Positions 9,123 to 18,007 of a stretch of 64,000 bases of DNA are shown piece after piece. Origin of the DNA: Nitrospira sp. (GTDB lineage Bacteria; Nitrospirota; Nitrospiria; Nitrospirales; Nitrospiraceae); contig JARFXP010000001.1 of assembly GCA_029194675.1 (NCBI GenBank), forward strand, positions 1,294,501-1,358,500. Reading direction: 5' to 3'. Numbering within the stretch: the first letter of the stretch is position 1; each line of letters starts with the position of its first letter. The translations under genes and the position numbers were made by a program. A model generated the notes under the pieces. The model was not told the origin of the DNA. It did not search any database and was given only the letters and a program-made list of their open reading frames with translations.

Positions 9123-9599
9123 ATGAATGTGGTGGACTTGAGAGGTCGGTTGTCGCGAACCTTGGTTTTGACTGGAAGTTTGACCTGCCTCCTCTCCCCG
9201 TTTCCATCCCTAGCGGAAACCCTCCAAGTACCATGGGAATGTTCAAACTACACAGGCGACGCACAGACCCGTTGTGTGAACGCTTTCATGGAGGCGCAAC
9301 AGAAGAAGATCGCGGAACTCGAAACGAAACTCCAAGCCCAAGAAGGGACAGTCAGTCAACTCAAAAGCCAACTCGATCGGCAAGCGACCTCGACGGCGGA
9401 TTTGCAGCGTCAGCTTGCAGAGCGGCCCACGACGAGCATTGTCACAATCCCATATTCCTATCCATACTCCTATGGCTATCCCCTCGGACTCGGACTAGGG
9501 TTCGGCCTCCGCTTCGGTAGCGCTGGGATTTATGCTTCACCCTTTTACAGTCCCTTTTGGAGCCACCGACATTACGGGTATTGGGGCTATCGCTGGTAA
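9123..9599 (+). CDS. Exported protein with coiled coil and Tyr/Gly-rich tail
   Basis: The 158-residue product begins with a signal peptide (residues about 1-31, ending SLAET). A small segment with two cysteines (WECSNYTGDAQTRC) comes next. A coiled coil follows (about 55-100, AELETKLQAQEGTVSQLKSQ). The tail is rich in Tyr, Gly, Phe and His (YPYSYGYPLGLGLG). Such tails are common in surface-exposed or self-associating envelope proteins. The family is not recognised. The start follows a weak GAGGGAA ribosome-binding site (9114-9120). Confidence 0.65.
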   Translation: MNVVDLRGRLSRTLVLTGSLTCLLSPFPSLAETLQVPWECSNYTGDAQTRCVNAFMEAQQKKIAELETKLQAQEGTVSQLKSQLDRQATSTADLQRQLAERPTTSIVTIPYSYPYSYGYPLGLGLGFGLRFGSAGIYASPFYSPFWSHRHYGYWGYRW

Positions 9600-9781
9600 C
9601 GTTCCAGATGAAGAAGCCGGCAACAATCCGTTAGTTCTGAACTCAGCCATTCCTGCTCGGATCAGTCTTTTCGTTGACAAGTAGCCTCCCCCCACATAGC
9701 CTGCTACCTGGTACCCATTAGCTACAACTGCGGTCGGCTCGGCAGACAGAGAGCCCAAGTCTCACAACACGAGGATGTACG

Positions 9782-10141
9782 ATGGTTGTTCGGAAATTCC
9801 CCCGGTTTCCCGTCGCAATCTCAAGCACGTTGGTTCAGAGAGACAAACTTCGGTACAACGCTTCGGTAAAAGACCTATCTCTGAAGGGCTGTCGGGTAGA
9901 GAGCACGATCCGCCCCTTCACCGGCATGCAGGTGGAACTGTTTCTTCAACTGGAAAGCGAATCGACACCCATCCACATCAACAAGGCGACTGTCCGATGG
10001 GCCGGCTCACAGGGCATCGGCATCGAGTTTTTCGCGATGGAACCGACAGAACATGAACGACTCAAACGGGTGGTCGACCAAGCCTCCGTTACAGCAGGGC
10101 AGGCGTTAATAGTTCCCCAAGACGAGCTACCGAAGGCGTGA
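9782..10141 (+). CDS. PilZ-domain protein (cyclic-di-GMP receptor)
   Basis: The 119-residue protein is a stand-alone PilZ domain. The c-di-GMP binding features are present: an Arg-x3-Arg element at Arg4 and Arg8 and the DLSLKG motif (D-x-S-x-x-G), followed by beta strands ending GIGIEFFAM. It probably senses c-di-GMP and acts by protein contacts. No diguanylate cyclase, flagellar or pilus gene lies nearby, so the output is unknown. Confidence 0.85.
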   Translation: MVVRKFPRFPVAISSTLVQRDKLRYNASVKDLSLKGCRVESTIRPFTGMQVELFLQLESESTPIHINKATVRWAGSQGIGIEFFAMEPTEHERLKRVVDQASVTAGQALIVPQDELPKA

Positions 10142-10197
10142 ACCAGCCCGAATCCTCAGAACAGGCTTAAGGCAAGACGTGAGCCTTTAACCAAAGA

Positions 10198-11244
10198 CTA
10201 TTCCCCAAGTTTCACGAATCGAATCATCGTCTTCAAGCTCACGACAACCTCCGGTGTCACCTCGCTCGCAACGGCGAGGTAGTTCCGGAGCTTGGAGGGC
10301 AACTTGCGCATTGATTGCTCGCTCCACGTGCGTTCCTGAGCGGCGAGATATTCAAAATCCTTCACGACTCTAGCTGCAAGCTTGGGGACGACGCCCGTGA
10401 AGTCTTGAAGGATATGGATCGGAACAGGTTCAGGCGCTTGAGTGAGTGGAGGTTTCACTGAAATCAGGTAGGGGCCTCGGTCATAGCTTTTCTCGAATTT
10501 ATTCAACAGTACCCTCGCTCTATCAAAATCGTAGACAGCTAACACCTTCTTCGCGAAGTCTGGATCGTCTTCCTTCCCCTTTGGCAGTTCTGTCACAGGG
10601 ATATGCGTCGCATTCAGCTGGCTCGGACGGACGTACCGACCGAGCTTGTCGAGCTGGCGGATGACCCGTAAGGAGGCCTCCAGCGTCTGGAGATAGCGCG
10701 CCGTTTCCTTATCACCTTGCGGCTCCGCACTCAAAAGAACATAGCTGTAAAGACCATAGTTGGGTTTTTCCTCTTGATTGGGCAACAGATAGCGCCGGGC
10801 CATAATCAGTCCACCGCGGGTCCCCTCTGTTTGGTCCTCTCCACCTGTTGGCTCCTTTTTACCAATGAACACCTCCACCATACAGCTTGAGTAGCCTGCC
10901 GTCATCGCCTTGACCGTTGCCGTCACCTTTGTATGCGACTCGCCGGCCTTGATACCGACCTTGCTCAGATTCCATTCAATCTCGGGACCACTGCCTTGAA
11001 CAGTTCCATCGCTAACGTGCCATTGAAATGAGACCGCTCGTGCGGTCGGATTGCCGTCCTGAGCCCCAACCACCACTTGCAGCCTGGTGGTCTCCCCCTC
11101 ACTGATCGTAGGACGATCCGTGAGACAGATGAGATCCATTGCATCGTTCTGAGCGTCAGTCTCGGCTAACGCTGTTGAAGAAACCAGAAGGATGACGAGA
11201 AGCGACAGACCTCCAAGAACTCTGCAGCACAAACACCACCTCAT
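10198..11244 (-). CDS. Exported protein with an Ig-like domain, in a TIR/CHAT cluster
   Basis: The 348-residue product has a signal peptide (residues about 1-28, ending ALAET). Residues about 35-130 look like an Ig-like beta-sandwich with two Cys (LICLTDRPTISEGE, then FQWHVSDG and SSCMVEVFIG). The rest is mostly helical and unfamiliar. Its ATG overlaps the TIR gene stop by four bases, so it should be made together with the TIR protein. The exported location is odd for a partner of a TIR protein, unless the two meet through the TIR protein's membrane helices. Confidence 0.7.
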   Translation of the reverse strand: MRWCLCCRVLGGLSLLVILLVSSTALAETDAQNDAMDLICLTDRPTISEGETTRLQVVVGAQDGNPTARAVSFQWHVSDGTVQGSGPEIEWNLSKVGIKAGESHTKVTATVKAMTAGYSSCMVEVFIGKKEPTGGEDQTEGTRGGLIMARRYLLPNQEEKPNYGLYSYVLLSAEPQGDKETARYLQTLEASLRVIRQLDKLGRYVRPSQLNATHIPVTELPKGKEDDPDFAKKVLAVYDFDRARVLLNKFEKSYDRGPYLISVKPPLTQAPEPVPIHILQDFTGVVPKLAARVVKDFEYLAAQERTWSEQSMRKLPSKLRNYLAVASEVTPEVVVSLKTMIRFVKLGE

Positions 11245-11951
11245 GCCACTCTCCTTCGTCGATTACTGATGAGACGCCAGAGACGTTTGCCGCCGAGCGC
11301 AAGGCCGTAGAAAAGAACGAGCACGACAGGAATTTCATTCTCGGTAAATCCACCTGAACCATACGCAACCATGGCCAGGACCACCGTGAGCACAAACGCA
11401 ATCCCGACCGCCGAGTAGTCCAACTTGTACCAAGGGGACTGTCCCTTGTCCGACTCAGCTTCCGGCATATCCGACTTTGCAGTGAGCCCACCGACTGATT
11501 CAATGCCCTTGATCAGCACCTCCAGATCCGCCTTGCGACGGGCCTTGGTATCGCCAACCTTGTAGGCTTGCTGATCGGATAGGACGCGAATGTCTTCCGG
11601 AAGTTGTTCAGCTTTTGGCATCGCGGCATCATCGACCAAGACAGGAATAACCGTCACGCCTTGATGGTTCAGCGCCAGCGCGATTTCTTGGCGATGGACA
11701 TCGTCGGGCAAACTGATCCGCGGCCGTTGCTGCTCATCGACGATCGTCAGCCATTGCCGCCCGATCACCACGAGGACGACCGAGCATTGGTTCAGCGCCC
11801 GCTCAAGCTGGTCGCGCCAATTCCCCGGGCCAAGCGCATCCTTGTCGAGAAAGACTTGATCGTCACCGAACGATTTGGCGAGGTCATCGCGTAAACCGAT
11901 CGCCCAAGCCTTCGCATCCGCTTGGCGATAACTGATGAAGATGCCAGCCAT
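11241..11951 (-). CDS. TIR-domain protein with C-terminal membrane helices
   Basis: Residues 1-140 are a TIR domain of the bacterial TIR_2 type. It starts GIFISYRQAD, has VFLDKDALGPG and VVLVVIGRQW, and carries the putative catalytic Glu in HRQEIALAL. TIR domains of this kind can hydrolyse NAD+ or make cyclic ADP-ribose signals. After a linker there are two hydrophobic helices (about residues 180-200 and 207-225) and a basic tail. The TIR domain should therefore face the cytoplasm next to the membrane. It lies between the CHAT-TPR gene (146 bases upstream) and the exported Ig-like gene (overlapping). Confidence 0.85.
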   Translation of the reverse strand: MAGIFISYRQADAKAWAIGLRDDLAKSFGDDQVFLDKDALGPGNWRDQLERALNQCSVVLVVIGRQWLTIVDEQQRPRISLPDDVHRQEIALALNHQGVTVIPVLVDDAAMPKAEQLPEDIRVLSDQQAYKVGDTKARRKADLEVLIKGIESVGGLTAKSDMPEAESDKGQSPWYKLDYSAVGIAFVLTVVLAMVAYGSGGFTENEIPVVLVLFYGLALGGKRLWRLISNRRRRVA

Positions 11952-12002
11952 GTAGCGCCTCGCCTATCTCTGGTGCAGAGTCTTAGAAATTTTTTTCCTA
12001 AT

Positions 12003-12079
12003 CCGTTCGCCCTGAGCCGGTCGAAGGACGTGTTTTTGTAAGCAGTTCCGTTCATGGTTCGACAAGCTCACCACGAACG
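12003..12079. repeat. Palindromic REP-like repeat between the CHAT and TIR genes
   Basis: The left part (CCGTTCGCCCTGAGC then GGTCGAAGGA) is nearly the reverse complement of the right part (GGTTCGACAAGCTCACCACG). The spacer contains a T tract. A related sequence with CTTCGACAAGCTCAGCACGAAC occurs inside the element at 24364-24539. Such repeats are dispersed in many genomes; here it could fold into RNA after the CHAT gene and attenuate transcription into the TIR gene. Confidence 0.65.
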
Positions 12080-12097
12080 TCTTTATGGCACAGAACA

Positions 12098-15000
12098 CTA
12101 CCGACTTTTCGCCAGCGGGGTCCAATTCCCAATGGGAACAAACGCGGCCCAATAGTACGGATGTGATCGATCTTTGCTCTTCATCATGGTGAGCTGCGCA
12201 TTGCGCAACGCTTCAGAGCGGCCTTCACCTTTCAGCAGTCGCTGGTAGTAGTCCACCATGAGATCCTTGGTCGCCTCATCCGCCACTTTCCACAAGGATG
12301 TGACTTGGGTCTCTGCCCCGGCCAATACGAGTGCGCGCCGCAGCCCATAGACTCCTTCACCGTTCTGCACATCCCCCACCCCGGTCTCGCAGGCGGAAAG
12401 CACCACGAGCTGGGTACCTCGGAGATCCATCTGCGCCACTTCAGCTGCAGTGAGGATACCGTCATCCGTCTCACCCGATCGTCGTTGATTGGCCCCGGCG
12501 AGTGCTAATCCAGACCGCAACAACGGATTCTCACCGATTGGACCCACAACTTTCTCATCAGAGACAGTGCCTAATCTGAGCGTTGCAGCAGGAAGCTCGT
12601 TGTCTCTTAAGAAAAAGCCGTGCGTGGCGATGTGGAGGAGGCGCGGTCCGTGCAGCTGTTTCAGTCGCGCCTCCGTCGCCTGGGCCTGCGTAAGGAGGTT
12701 TCCATCCTTTATCTTCAGCAGGGGTTGGAGAGCAACCGCTTCCTTTGCCGTGCCGGATAGCGGCTTGAACTGCATACCTCGACGATCCAGATCGAGTGAG
12801 CGCGTCGGTTGGACGGATGGCTCGGCTTGGGCCACCAGATTGGTGGTTGGGCCATAGTCCGGATCGGCCACGACCACAGCGTCGCTCTTTCCAGCGAATA
12901 AGGCATCGACCCGCAGCAGGTCGCGGCCACTGGTGAGGTAGCTAATGTTCAACTTTTTGGCTAGATAGGCCCCCCTCTCATCCACGAGCGCCCCAAAGGG
13001 AATCAGGTTCAGTGCGCCATCGGGCGAGATCAGCAATCGTTCAGTGTTGCGCAGAACCGGCAGCAACGGCTTCAGGAGTTTGTCTGAGAGTTCCTTCGCT
13101 ACGTCTTTCGCATAGGTGTTTGTTGAATCACTCAGCCCTGCTAGGAAATCATGGACGAGCTGTTCGATCATGTCCGCATCACCCACGTCCATCACCACCG
13201 GTTCAGCCTCATGATGTAACACATAGGCCACATAGCGAGGCTTGCCCCAATTCTTGGCCTCGGGATCAACCGGGTGATAGCGATACCACTCGACCAATGC
13301 TGCACCCTTTGGAATCGCAGCTTGGACGGCTGCAAGAGTAATGGGGGCTATCTCTTGCCGAAACTCCACACTGCGAGCGGAGAGGTCTCCTTCGAGTTGT
13401 TCCTGTCGTGCAACGAATCCCTGAAGTTGCTGGCGATAGACCTCCGGCTTGAGGTTGCCGATGCCCTGGTAGGTCAGCGTTGACCGTTGCTGAGCCACCG
13501 CGGTGAGTTCTTCCAGAATCGCCCGGTCTTCCGGTTTCAGACTCTCTCTTAACCGCGCGCGGCTCTCCGACATGGCGTCCAACACGCGCCCTTTAGTCGT
13601 CAACACGCTCTGAAATCCTAACTCTCGAGCTTGATGATCCGGCTTGATTAGAGAGAATGAAATATTTTCAGAGGTTATGCTCCACAACTGCGCGAGATAG
13701 GTATGTTTACGCGATTCTGATCCAGTCAGAAGGAATGTTGATAGATTCTTTTCCTCAATAGTCTGAGCTCGGCGTTTTAGCGATCGTGCTCTGGGCAGAT
13801 CGTCTGTTTTCCAGTAGAGCCGCGCCAGATTGTTGAGCGCCGTGGCGATTAGTGGATGCTCGGGCCCCCGCGTCTTCTCCTGGATTGCCAGCGCCCGCCG
13901 AAAAAGCGGTTCGGCCTTCACATCGGCCCCCATGGTCTGATGCAGCGTCGCCAGATTGTTGAGGGCCGCAGCTGTGTCCGGATGGTCGGGCCCCAGCGCC
14001 TTCTCTTGAATCGCCTGCGCCCGCTGATACATGGGCTCCGCCTTGTCGTAAGCCCCCATGACTCGATACAGCTCCGCCAGATTGTTGAGCGAGGTGGCCG
14101 TGGCCGGATGCTCCGGCCCCAACACCTTTTCTATGATTGCCAGCGCCCGCTGATACATGGGCTCCGCCTTGCCGTAGGCCCCCGTGGCTTGATAGAGCCC
14201 CGCCAGATTGCCGAGCGTCCTAGCTGTGTCCGGATGGTCGGGCCCCAGCGTCTTCTCCCGGATCGCCAGAGCCCGCTGGTACAAGGGCTCGGCCTGCCCA
14301 TAGGCTCCCGTGGCTTGATAGAGCCCCGCCAGATTGTCAAGCGTCACAGCCGTGTCCGGATGTTCCGCCCCGAGCACCTTCTCCCGGATCGCCAGCGCCC
14401 GCTGATAGAGCGGCTCCGCCTTCGTATAGGTCCCCGTGTTGTAATACAGCAACGCCAGATTATTGAGTGACTGAGCGTAATTCGGATGATCTGGCCGCAA
14501 CGCCTTTTCTTGGATCGCTAACGCCTGTTGATACAGCTGCTCAGCCTGCGAAAAATTCCCTCTGATGTCATTGAGCACAGCCAGGTCATTGAGTGATAGG
14601 GCCGTATCGGGATGGCTCAGCCCTATCGTTTTTTCACGTATTGCAAATACTCGTTGATAGAGCTGCTCCGCCGTGGTGTAGACCCCCATATCTTGGTACA
14701 AGTTACCCTGAAAACTCAGTGTCATAACCACGTTTGGATGCTCCGCCCCCAATGCCTTTTCCTGGATCGCCAAGGCCCGCTGTACCAAGGGCTCCGCCTT
14801 CGCATAGGCCCCTGTGCGGCGATACAGTCCCGCCAGATCGTTAAGCGTCTCGGCCGTATCGGGATGCTCCGCCCCCAATGCCTTTTCCCGGATCGCCAGC
14901 ACCCGCTGATACAGTGGCTCGGCCTTCACATAGGCCACCGTGACCAGATAGAGCCTCGCCAGACGGGTGAGCACCACAGCCGTCTCCGGATGTTCCGGCC

Positions 15001-15583
15001 CATTCTTTCTCTCCACAATCGCCAGCGCCCGCTGGTACAAGGGCTCGGCCTGCCCATAGGCCCCCGTGAGTAGATAAAACCCCGCCAGATTGGAGAGCGA
15101 GGTGGCCGTATCCGGATGTTCCGACCCGAGCACCTTCTCTCGGATTTCCAGCGCCCGCCGAAAGAGCGGCTCCGCCTTCGCATTGGCCCCTGTGGTGAGA
15201 TACAGCTCCGCCAGATTGTTGAGGGCCGTAGCTGTGGCTGGATGCTCGGGCCCCAGCGCCTTCTCCCGAATCATCAGGGCTCGCTGGAGGAGGGGCTCTG
15301 CCTGCGCATAAGCCTGCATTCCGATATGGAGGGCGGCCAGATCGATAATGGACGAAGCTGTGGTGCTCGTCTCTAGACCAAGCGTTTCTTCAAATATCCT
15401 AAGTGAACGCTCGGCCAACGGGATAGCTTCTTTATATCGGCCTACTTTTGAGAGATCGTGCACTTGGATCTCGAGCTCATATGCCTCCTGCAGCGAACCT
15501 CCTTCTCCAAGCAGCGGTAGACATCCAGGAAGGGTATGCACCAACAAACCCAAGCTTAAAAAAACTGCGGTTCCCTTAGTCAT
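12098..15583 (-). CDS. Lipoprotein with kinesin-light-chain TPR array and CHAT protease domain
   Basis: The ATG at 15583 gives 1161 residues starting with a signal peptide and lipobox (HTLPGC), so the protein is predicted to be exported and lipid-anchored. Residues about 50-600 contain around a dozen 42-residue TPR repeats of the kinesin-light-chain type (units like EPLYQRALAIREKALGPEHP and DTAxTLNNLAGLY). After a helical linker, the C-terminal CHAT (caspase-like) domain has the catalytic pair: His988 in HIATHGFFL and Cys1065 in LSACETG. The protein should bind a partner through TPRs and cleave substrates. An upstream in-frame extension overlaps the tail of the truncated CHAT copy and is rejected. 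The TIR gene follows 146 bases downstream. Confidence 0.88.
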   Translation of the reverse strand: MTKGTAVFLSLGLLVHTLPGCLPLLGEGGSLQEAYELEIQVHDLSKVGRYKEAIPLAERSLRIFEETLGLETSTTASSIIDLAALHIGMQAYAQAEPLLQRALMIREKALGPEHPATATALNNLAELYLTTGANAKAEPLFRRALEIREKVLGSEHPDTATSLSNLAGFYLLTGAYGQAEPLYQRALAIVERKNGPEHPETAVVLTRLARLYLVTVAYVKAEPLYQRVLAIREKALGAEHPDTAETLNDLAGLYRRTGAYAKAEPLVQRALAIQEKALGAEHPNVVMTLSFQGNLYQDMGVYTTAEQLYQRVFAIREKTIGLSHPDTALSLNDLAVLNDIRGNFSQAEQLYQQALAIQEKALRPDHPNYAQSLNNLALLYYNTGTYTKAEPLYQRALAIREKVLGAEHPDTAVTLDNLAGLYQATGAYGQAEPLYQRALAIREKTLGPDHPDTARTLGNLAGLYQATGAYGKAEPMYQRALAIIEKVLGPEHPATATSLNNLAELYRVMGAYDKAEPMYQRAQAIQEKALGPDHPDTAAALNNLATLHQTMGADVKAEPLFRRALAIQEKTRGPEHPLIATALNNLARLYWKTDDLPRARSLKRRAQTIEEKNLSTFLLTGSESRKHTYLAQLWSITSENISFSLIKPDHQARELGFQSVLTTKGRVLDAMSESRARLRESLKPEDRAILEELTAVAQQRSTLTYQGIGNLKPEVYRQQLQGFVARQEQLEGDLSARSVEFRQEIAPITLAAVQAAIPKGAALVEWYRYHPVDPEAKNWGKPRYVAYVLHHEAEPVVMDVGDADMIEQLVHDFLAGLSDSTNTYAKDVAKELSDKLLKPLLPVLRNTERLLISPDGALNLIPFGALVDERGAYLAKKLNISYLTSGRDLLRVDALFAGKSDAVVVADPDYGPTTNLVAQAEPSVQPTRSLDLDRRGMQFKPLSGTAKEAVALQPLLKIKDGNLLTQAQATEARLKQLHGPRLLHIATHGFFLRDNELPAATLRLGTVSDEKVVGPIGENPLLRSGLALAGANQRRSGETDDGILTAAEVAQMDLRGTQLVVLSACETGVGDVQNGEGVYGLRRALVLAGAETQVTSLWKVADEATKDLMVDYYQRLLKGEGRSEALRNAQLTMMKSKDRSHPYYWAAFVPIGNWTPLAKSR

Positions 15584-15606
15584 TCTACTTTTCGCACTTT
15601 CCACGG

Positions 15607-15965
15607 CTATTGGGGATTTTGCGCCAGCGGTCGCCAATCGCCGATGGGAACAAACGCAGCCCAAGAGTAGGGATGCGAGCGATCCTTGCTCTTCATCATC
15701 GTCAGTTGGGCGTTCCGCAAGGCCTCTGAACGGCCTTCACCTTTCAACAGTCGGTGGTAGTAGTCGACCATCAGGTCCTTCGTCGCGTCATCTGCCACTT
15801 TCCATAAGGAAGTCACTTGGGATTCTGCCCCGGCCAGTACGAGGGCACGGCGCAGCCCATAGACGCCTTCGCCGTTCTGCACATCGCCCACAGCGGTCTC
15901 GCAAGCCGAGAGCACCACGAGCTGCGTCCCGCGTAGATCCATCTGCGCCAGCTCCGCCGCGGTGA
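15607..15965 (-). pseudogene. Truncated CHAT-domain copy (C-terminal end only)
   Basis: The last 119 residues of a second CHAT protein remain, almost identical to the end of the intact gene next to it (both have AAExAQMDLRGTQLVVLSACET and LVLAGAExQVTSLWKVAD). The catalytic Cys is kept but the His-containing half and all TPRs are missing. Similarity stops abruptly at about 15965, where a short inverted repeat lies. This looks like the remnant of a tandem duplication after a deletion. A methionine at 15972 could start a tiny protein, but function is unlikely. Confidence 0.85.
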
Positions 15966-15982
15966 GCCTCACATCGGCTCAC
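15962..15982. repeat. Inverted repeat at the breakpoint of the truncated CHAT copy
   Basis: GTGAGCC (15962-15968) and GGCTCAC (15976-15982) form a perfect 7-bp stem with a 7-base loop. It sits where similarity to the intact CHAT gene ends, so it may mark the deletion junction. Confidence 0.5.
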
Positions 15983-16277
15983 CCGCGCTCGACGGACACC
16001 TTTGTATACCGAAACAGTACCCTAAGCAATCACTTTGCCAGCATGGGAACAGTCCCACGGTGGGCGATTTTCGGATGGATAGGCCGAGACCGTCACCGCC
16101 TGATCGCTACGTACCCGTATCTAAATAGATACTGGAGTGTATCGAAATGTATCGGCGGTTGCGCACTATCGCGTCTGTGCGACACCTATGATGCGAGCAC
16201 GGCGGGGTATGCCCAGGTTTAACACGCACCACACCCGCCTTTAGGAAGAGTGGAACGATCGCAGCGTGACTGATCGA
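15983..16277. promoter_or_regulatory. Gene-free stretch with an operator-like palindrome
   Basis: No credible coding frame is present. A perfect palindrome with 7-base arms (GTATCTA, AA, TAGATAC) occupies 16117-16132. It is followed by a direct repeat of TGTATCG separated by four bases (about 16138-16155). The layout resembles a binding site for a dimeric repressor, but no adjacent regulator gene identifies the protein. Confidence 0.3.
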
Positions 16278-16675
16278 CTAGGGATGACAGCTCTGAGGAA
16301 GGCGTTGAAGCACGGCGGCATAGAGTGCTGTGGCGACATCCAGCGATTCGCGCGCTTCTTTGATGGACGGGACCTGGCTGTCGCCGGGATAGCGGAATTC
16401 CCACGCGAAGACGGTCAAGGGAATAGCGGGCTGAGGCGCGTCTGCTAATTCCGTATCAAGCTCAAGACAGGCACGTCCCAACTCATCGAGATCATGAGTT
16501 TTCTTGAAAGGAGTGTCGTGTGCAGTGAGGAATCCCTTGAGAGATTTTCCGCCGCTTGTTGACAATGAAACAAGACGTCTTCAATGTCGACATCCAAGTC
16601 GATGCGAGCTCCTCGCAGGTCGTCGGCGGCTTTGCTCAGCCAACCACGAACTACCACTGCCTTCTCAGCCTGCAT
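16278..16675 (-). pseudogene. HEPN-domain gene of a HEPN/MNT module, frameshifted
   Basis: Two frames join into one HEPN protein of about 132 residues: the first reads GWLSKAADDLRGARIDL to FHCQQAAE, the second continues KSLKGFLTAHDTPFKKTHDL to the end. The break is at the T4 tract 16545-16548 (A4 on the coding strand); one extra A restores the frame, and the total length (398) is one base short of a multiple of three. The HEPN active-site-like region would be near the C-terminus. HEPN proteins with MNT partners act as RNase toxins. It overlaps the MNT gene by 11 bases. A sequencing error cannot be excluded. Confidence 0.75.
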
Positions 16676-16997
16676 AGAGGAGCGTTCCTTCTCGCTCCAC
16701 CGTAGTTGGGAGGGAGCACACGACCGTACGTTGTCGTTCGAATTCCTCGTGAGTCAGGACTAACACGGCTTTGGCGACCCCTATGCCTCGGAGCGTTTCG
16801 AATGCGGCTTGGTCCCGGCGATATCGCGGCAATGACGACGTGGGGACGACGACGAGCAGATTGTAGTCACTCTCTGGTCCCGCCTCTCCACGAGCCTGGG
16901 AACCGAAGAGATAAATGCGCTCCGGTGCAAGAGCCTCAATGAGGCGATGCACCATCGTGTCTAGTGGAGGGGGTAGGGGTAGGTCGTGCTGCGGCAT
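16665..16997 (-). CDS. MNT-type minimal nucleotidyltransferase
   Basis: This 110-residue protein has the nucleotidyltransferase signature LFGSQARGEAGPESDYNLLVV. In active members the end of the motif is D-x-D; here the second Asp is Asn (SDYNL), so catalysis may be impaired. In HEPN/MNT toxin-antitoxin systems the MNT protein inactivates the HEPN toxin by adding AMP to a Tyr. The HEPN partner is encoded just downstream but is frameshifted. The ATG at 16997 was chosen because it gives the normal family length. Confidence 0.8.
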   Translation of the reverse strand: MPQHDLPLPPPLDTMVHRLIEALAPERIYLFGSQARGEAGPESDYNLLVVVPTSSLPRYRRDQAAFETLRGIGVAKAVLVLTHEEFERQRTVVCSLPTTVEREGTLLYAG

Positions 16998-17147
16998 CCG
17001 CTCACTCCAATGGCAGCAATTATACCTGGCGTGAACGCATATTGTCTAAGATACGGGAGAAACACATAGCTGGTCCGGAATCATTTTCTGAACGGCGTGG
17101 AGACCGATGATCATGATGATCATCTTGCCGTGACTGAACAATCGTTA

Positions 17148-17690
17148 TTAGAACACCGGTTTGTCCGGTAGGCTGTCGAGATGGAGCCGAAACTCTCCGC
17201 TTTTCGCATCGGCCACGTAGCGCCTGAGGGCTTCGCTGACCACGGGGAAGGCCATTGTCTCCCATGGAATGTCTGAGAGAGGAAACAATCGGACATCCAA
17301 GCTTTCCGGTCCCGCCCGAAACACCGGCCTGTTCATTCGGCCACGAAACACCAGGTAGACCTGTCCGATATTGGGTAGACTCAGCACGGCATAGAGCCCG
17401 GTAATGGTGACATCTGCATGCGCCTCTTCCACGGTTTCGCGCACCGCCGCTTGTTCCGTACTTTCGCCGAGCTCCATGAATCCAGCCGGAAACGTCCAGA
17501 GCCCTAGACGAGGCTCAATGGCGCGACGGCATAAGAGAATTTGATCTTCCCATTCCGGAATACAGCCTGCGACGATTTTGGGGTTGTGATAATGAATGCG
17601 CTCGCACCGGTCGCACACGTGCCTGGGCAGAGTGTCTCCGAGGGGAATTTTATGCGTGACCGATGCGCCACAGTGGCTGCAGTAGTTCAT
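17148..17690 (-). CDS. Zinc-ribbon Nudix hydrolase (NudC/ADP-ribose pyrophosphatase-like)
   Basis: From the ATG at 17690 the protein has 180 residues. The N-terminal zinc ribbon has CSHCG and CDRCERIHYHNPK. The Nudix box is GFMELGESTEQAAVRETVEE, followed by AHADV. This combination is typical of Nudix enzymes acting on NADH, ADP-ribose or related nucleotide sugars. In-frame methionines 4 and 21 codons upstream are possible starts, but family length favours the chosen one. It is divergent from lon. Confidence 0.82.
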   Translation of the reverse strand: MNYCSHCGASVTHKIPLGDTLPRHVCDRCERIHYHNPKIVAGCIPEWEDQILLCRRAIEPRLGLWTFPAGFMELGESTEQAAVRETVEEAHADVTITGLYAVLSLPNIGQVYLVFRGRMNRPVFRAGPESLDVRLFPLSDIPWETMAFPVVSEALRRYVADAKSGEFRLHLDSLPDKPVF

Positions 17691-17938
17691 GAGAACATGC
17701 ATCGAGTCCGGACACGAACGACTCACGAACCAAGCACTGAGCATGGATAGCACAAATGCGCGTTGCTTTGCACGCCGGCCTCAAGCCTCGGTCTCGAGCA
17801 ATGACTGCGCAAGTGAGCGGGCTTCCAGAGAGTAAGTGATGACCGCGAGTCGATTAGAAACCTTTCAAGATCCCCGGCATACAGCGATACGAGCCCCCGG
17901 TCCTTCCGATAGTTATTGCTCGTCCTAAATTCCCTCCC

Positions 17939-17977
17939 TTGACTTCCACGACGGGAAACCTATCAAGTTGTTATAAT
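17939..17977 (+). promoter_or_regulatory. Possible lon promoter
   Basis: A perfect TATAAT lies at 17972-17977, 30 bases before the lon start codon. TTGACT at 17939-17944 is too far upstream (27-base spacer) to pair with it in the usual way, so the -35 element is uncertain. No CIRCE repeat or clear sigma32 element was recognised. Confidence 0.35.
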
Positions 17978-18007
17978 GTCTTGAACATTGAGCAAGGATG
18001 GACTCCT

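Noticed and set aside
13856-14470. Long plus-strand open frame opposite the TPR array
   Set aside because: It repeats with the TPR period and is the antisense shadow of the repeats, without independent coding signals.
15584-15664. N-terminal extension of the CHAT-TPR gene (27 extra codons)
   Set aside because: This part overlaps, in another frame, the end of the truncated CHAT copy, and the ATG at 15583 begins a perfect signal peptide with a lipobox.
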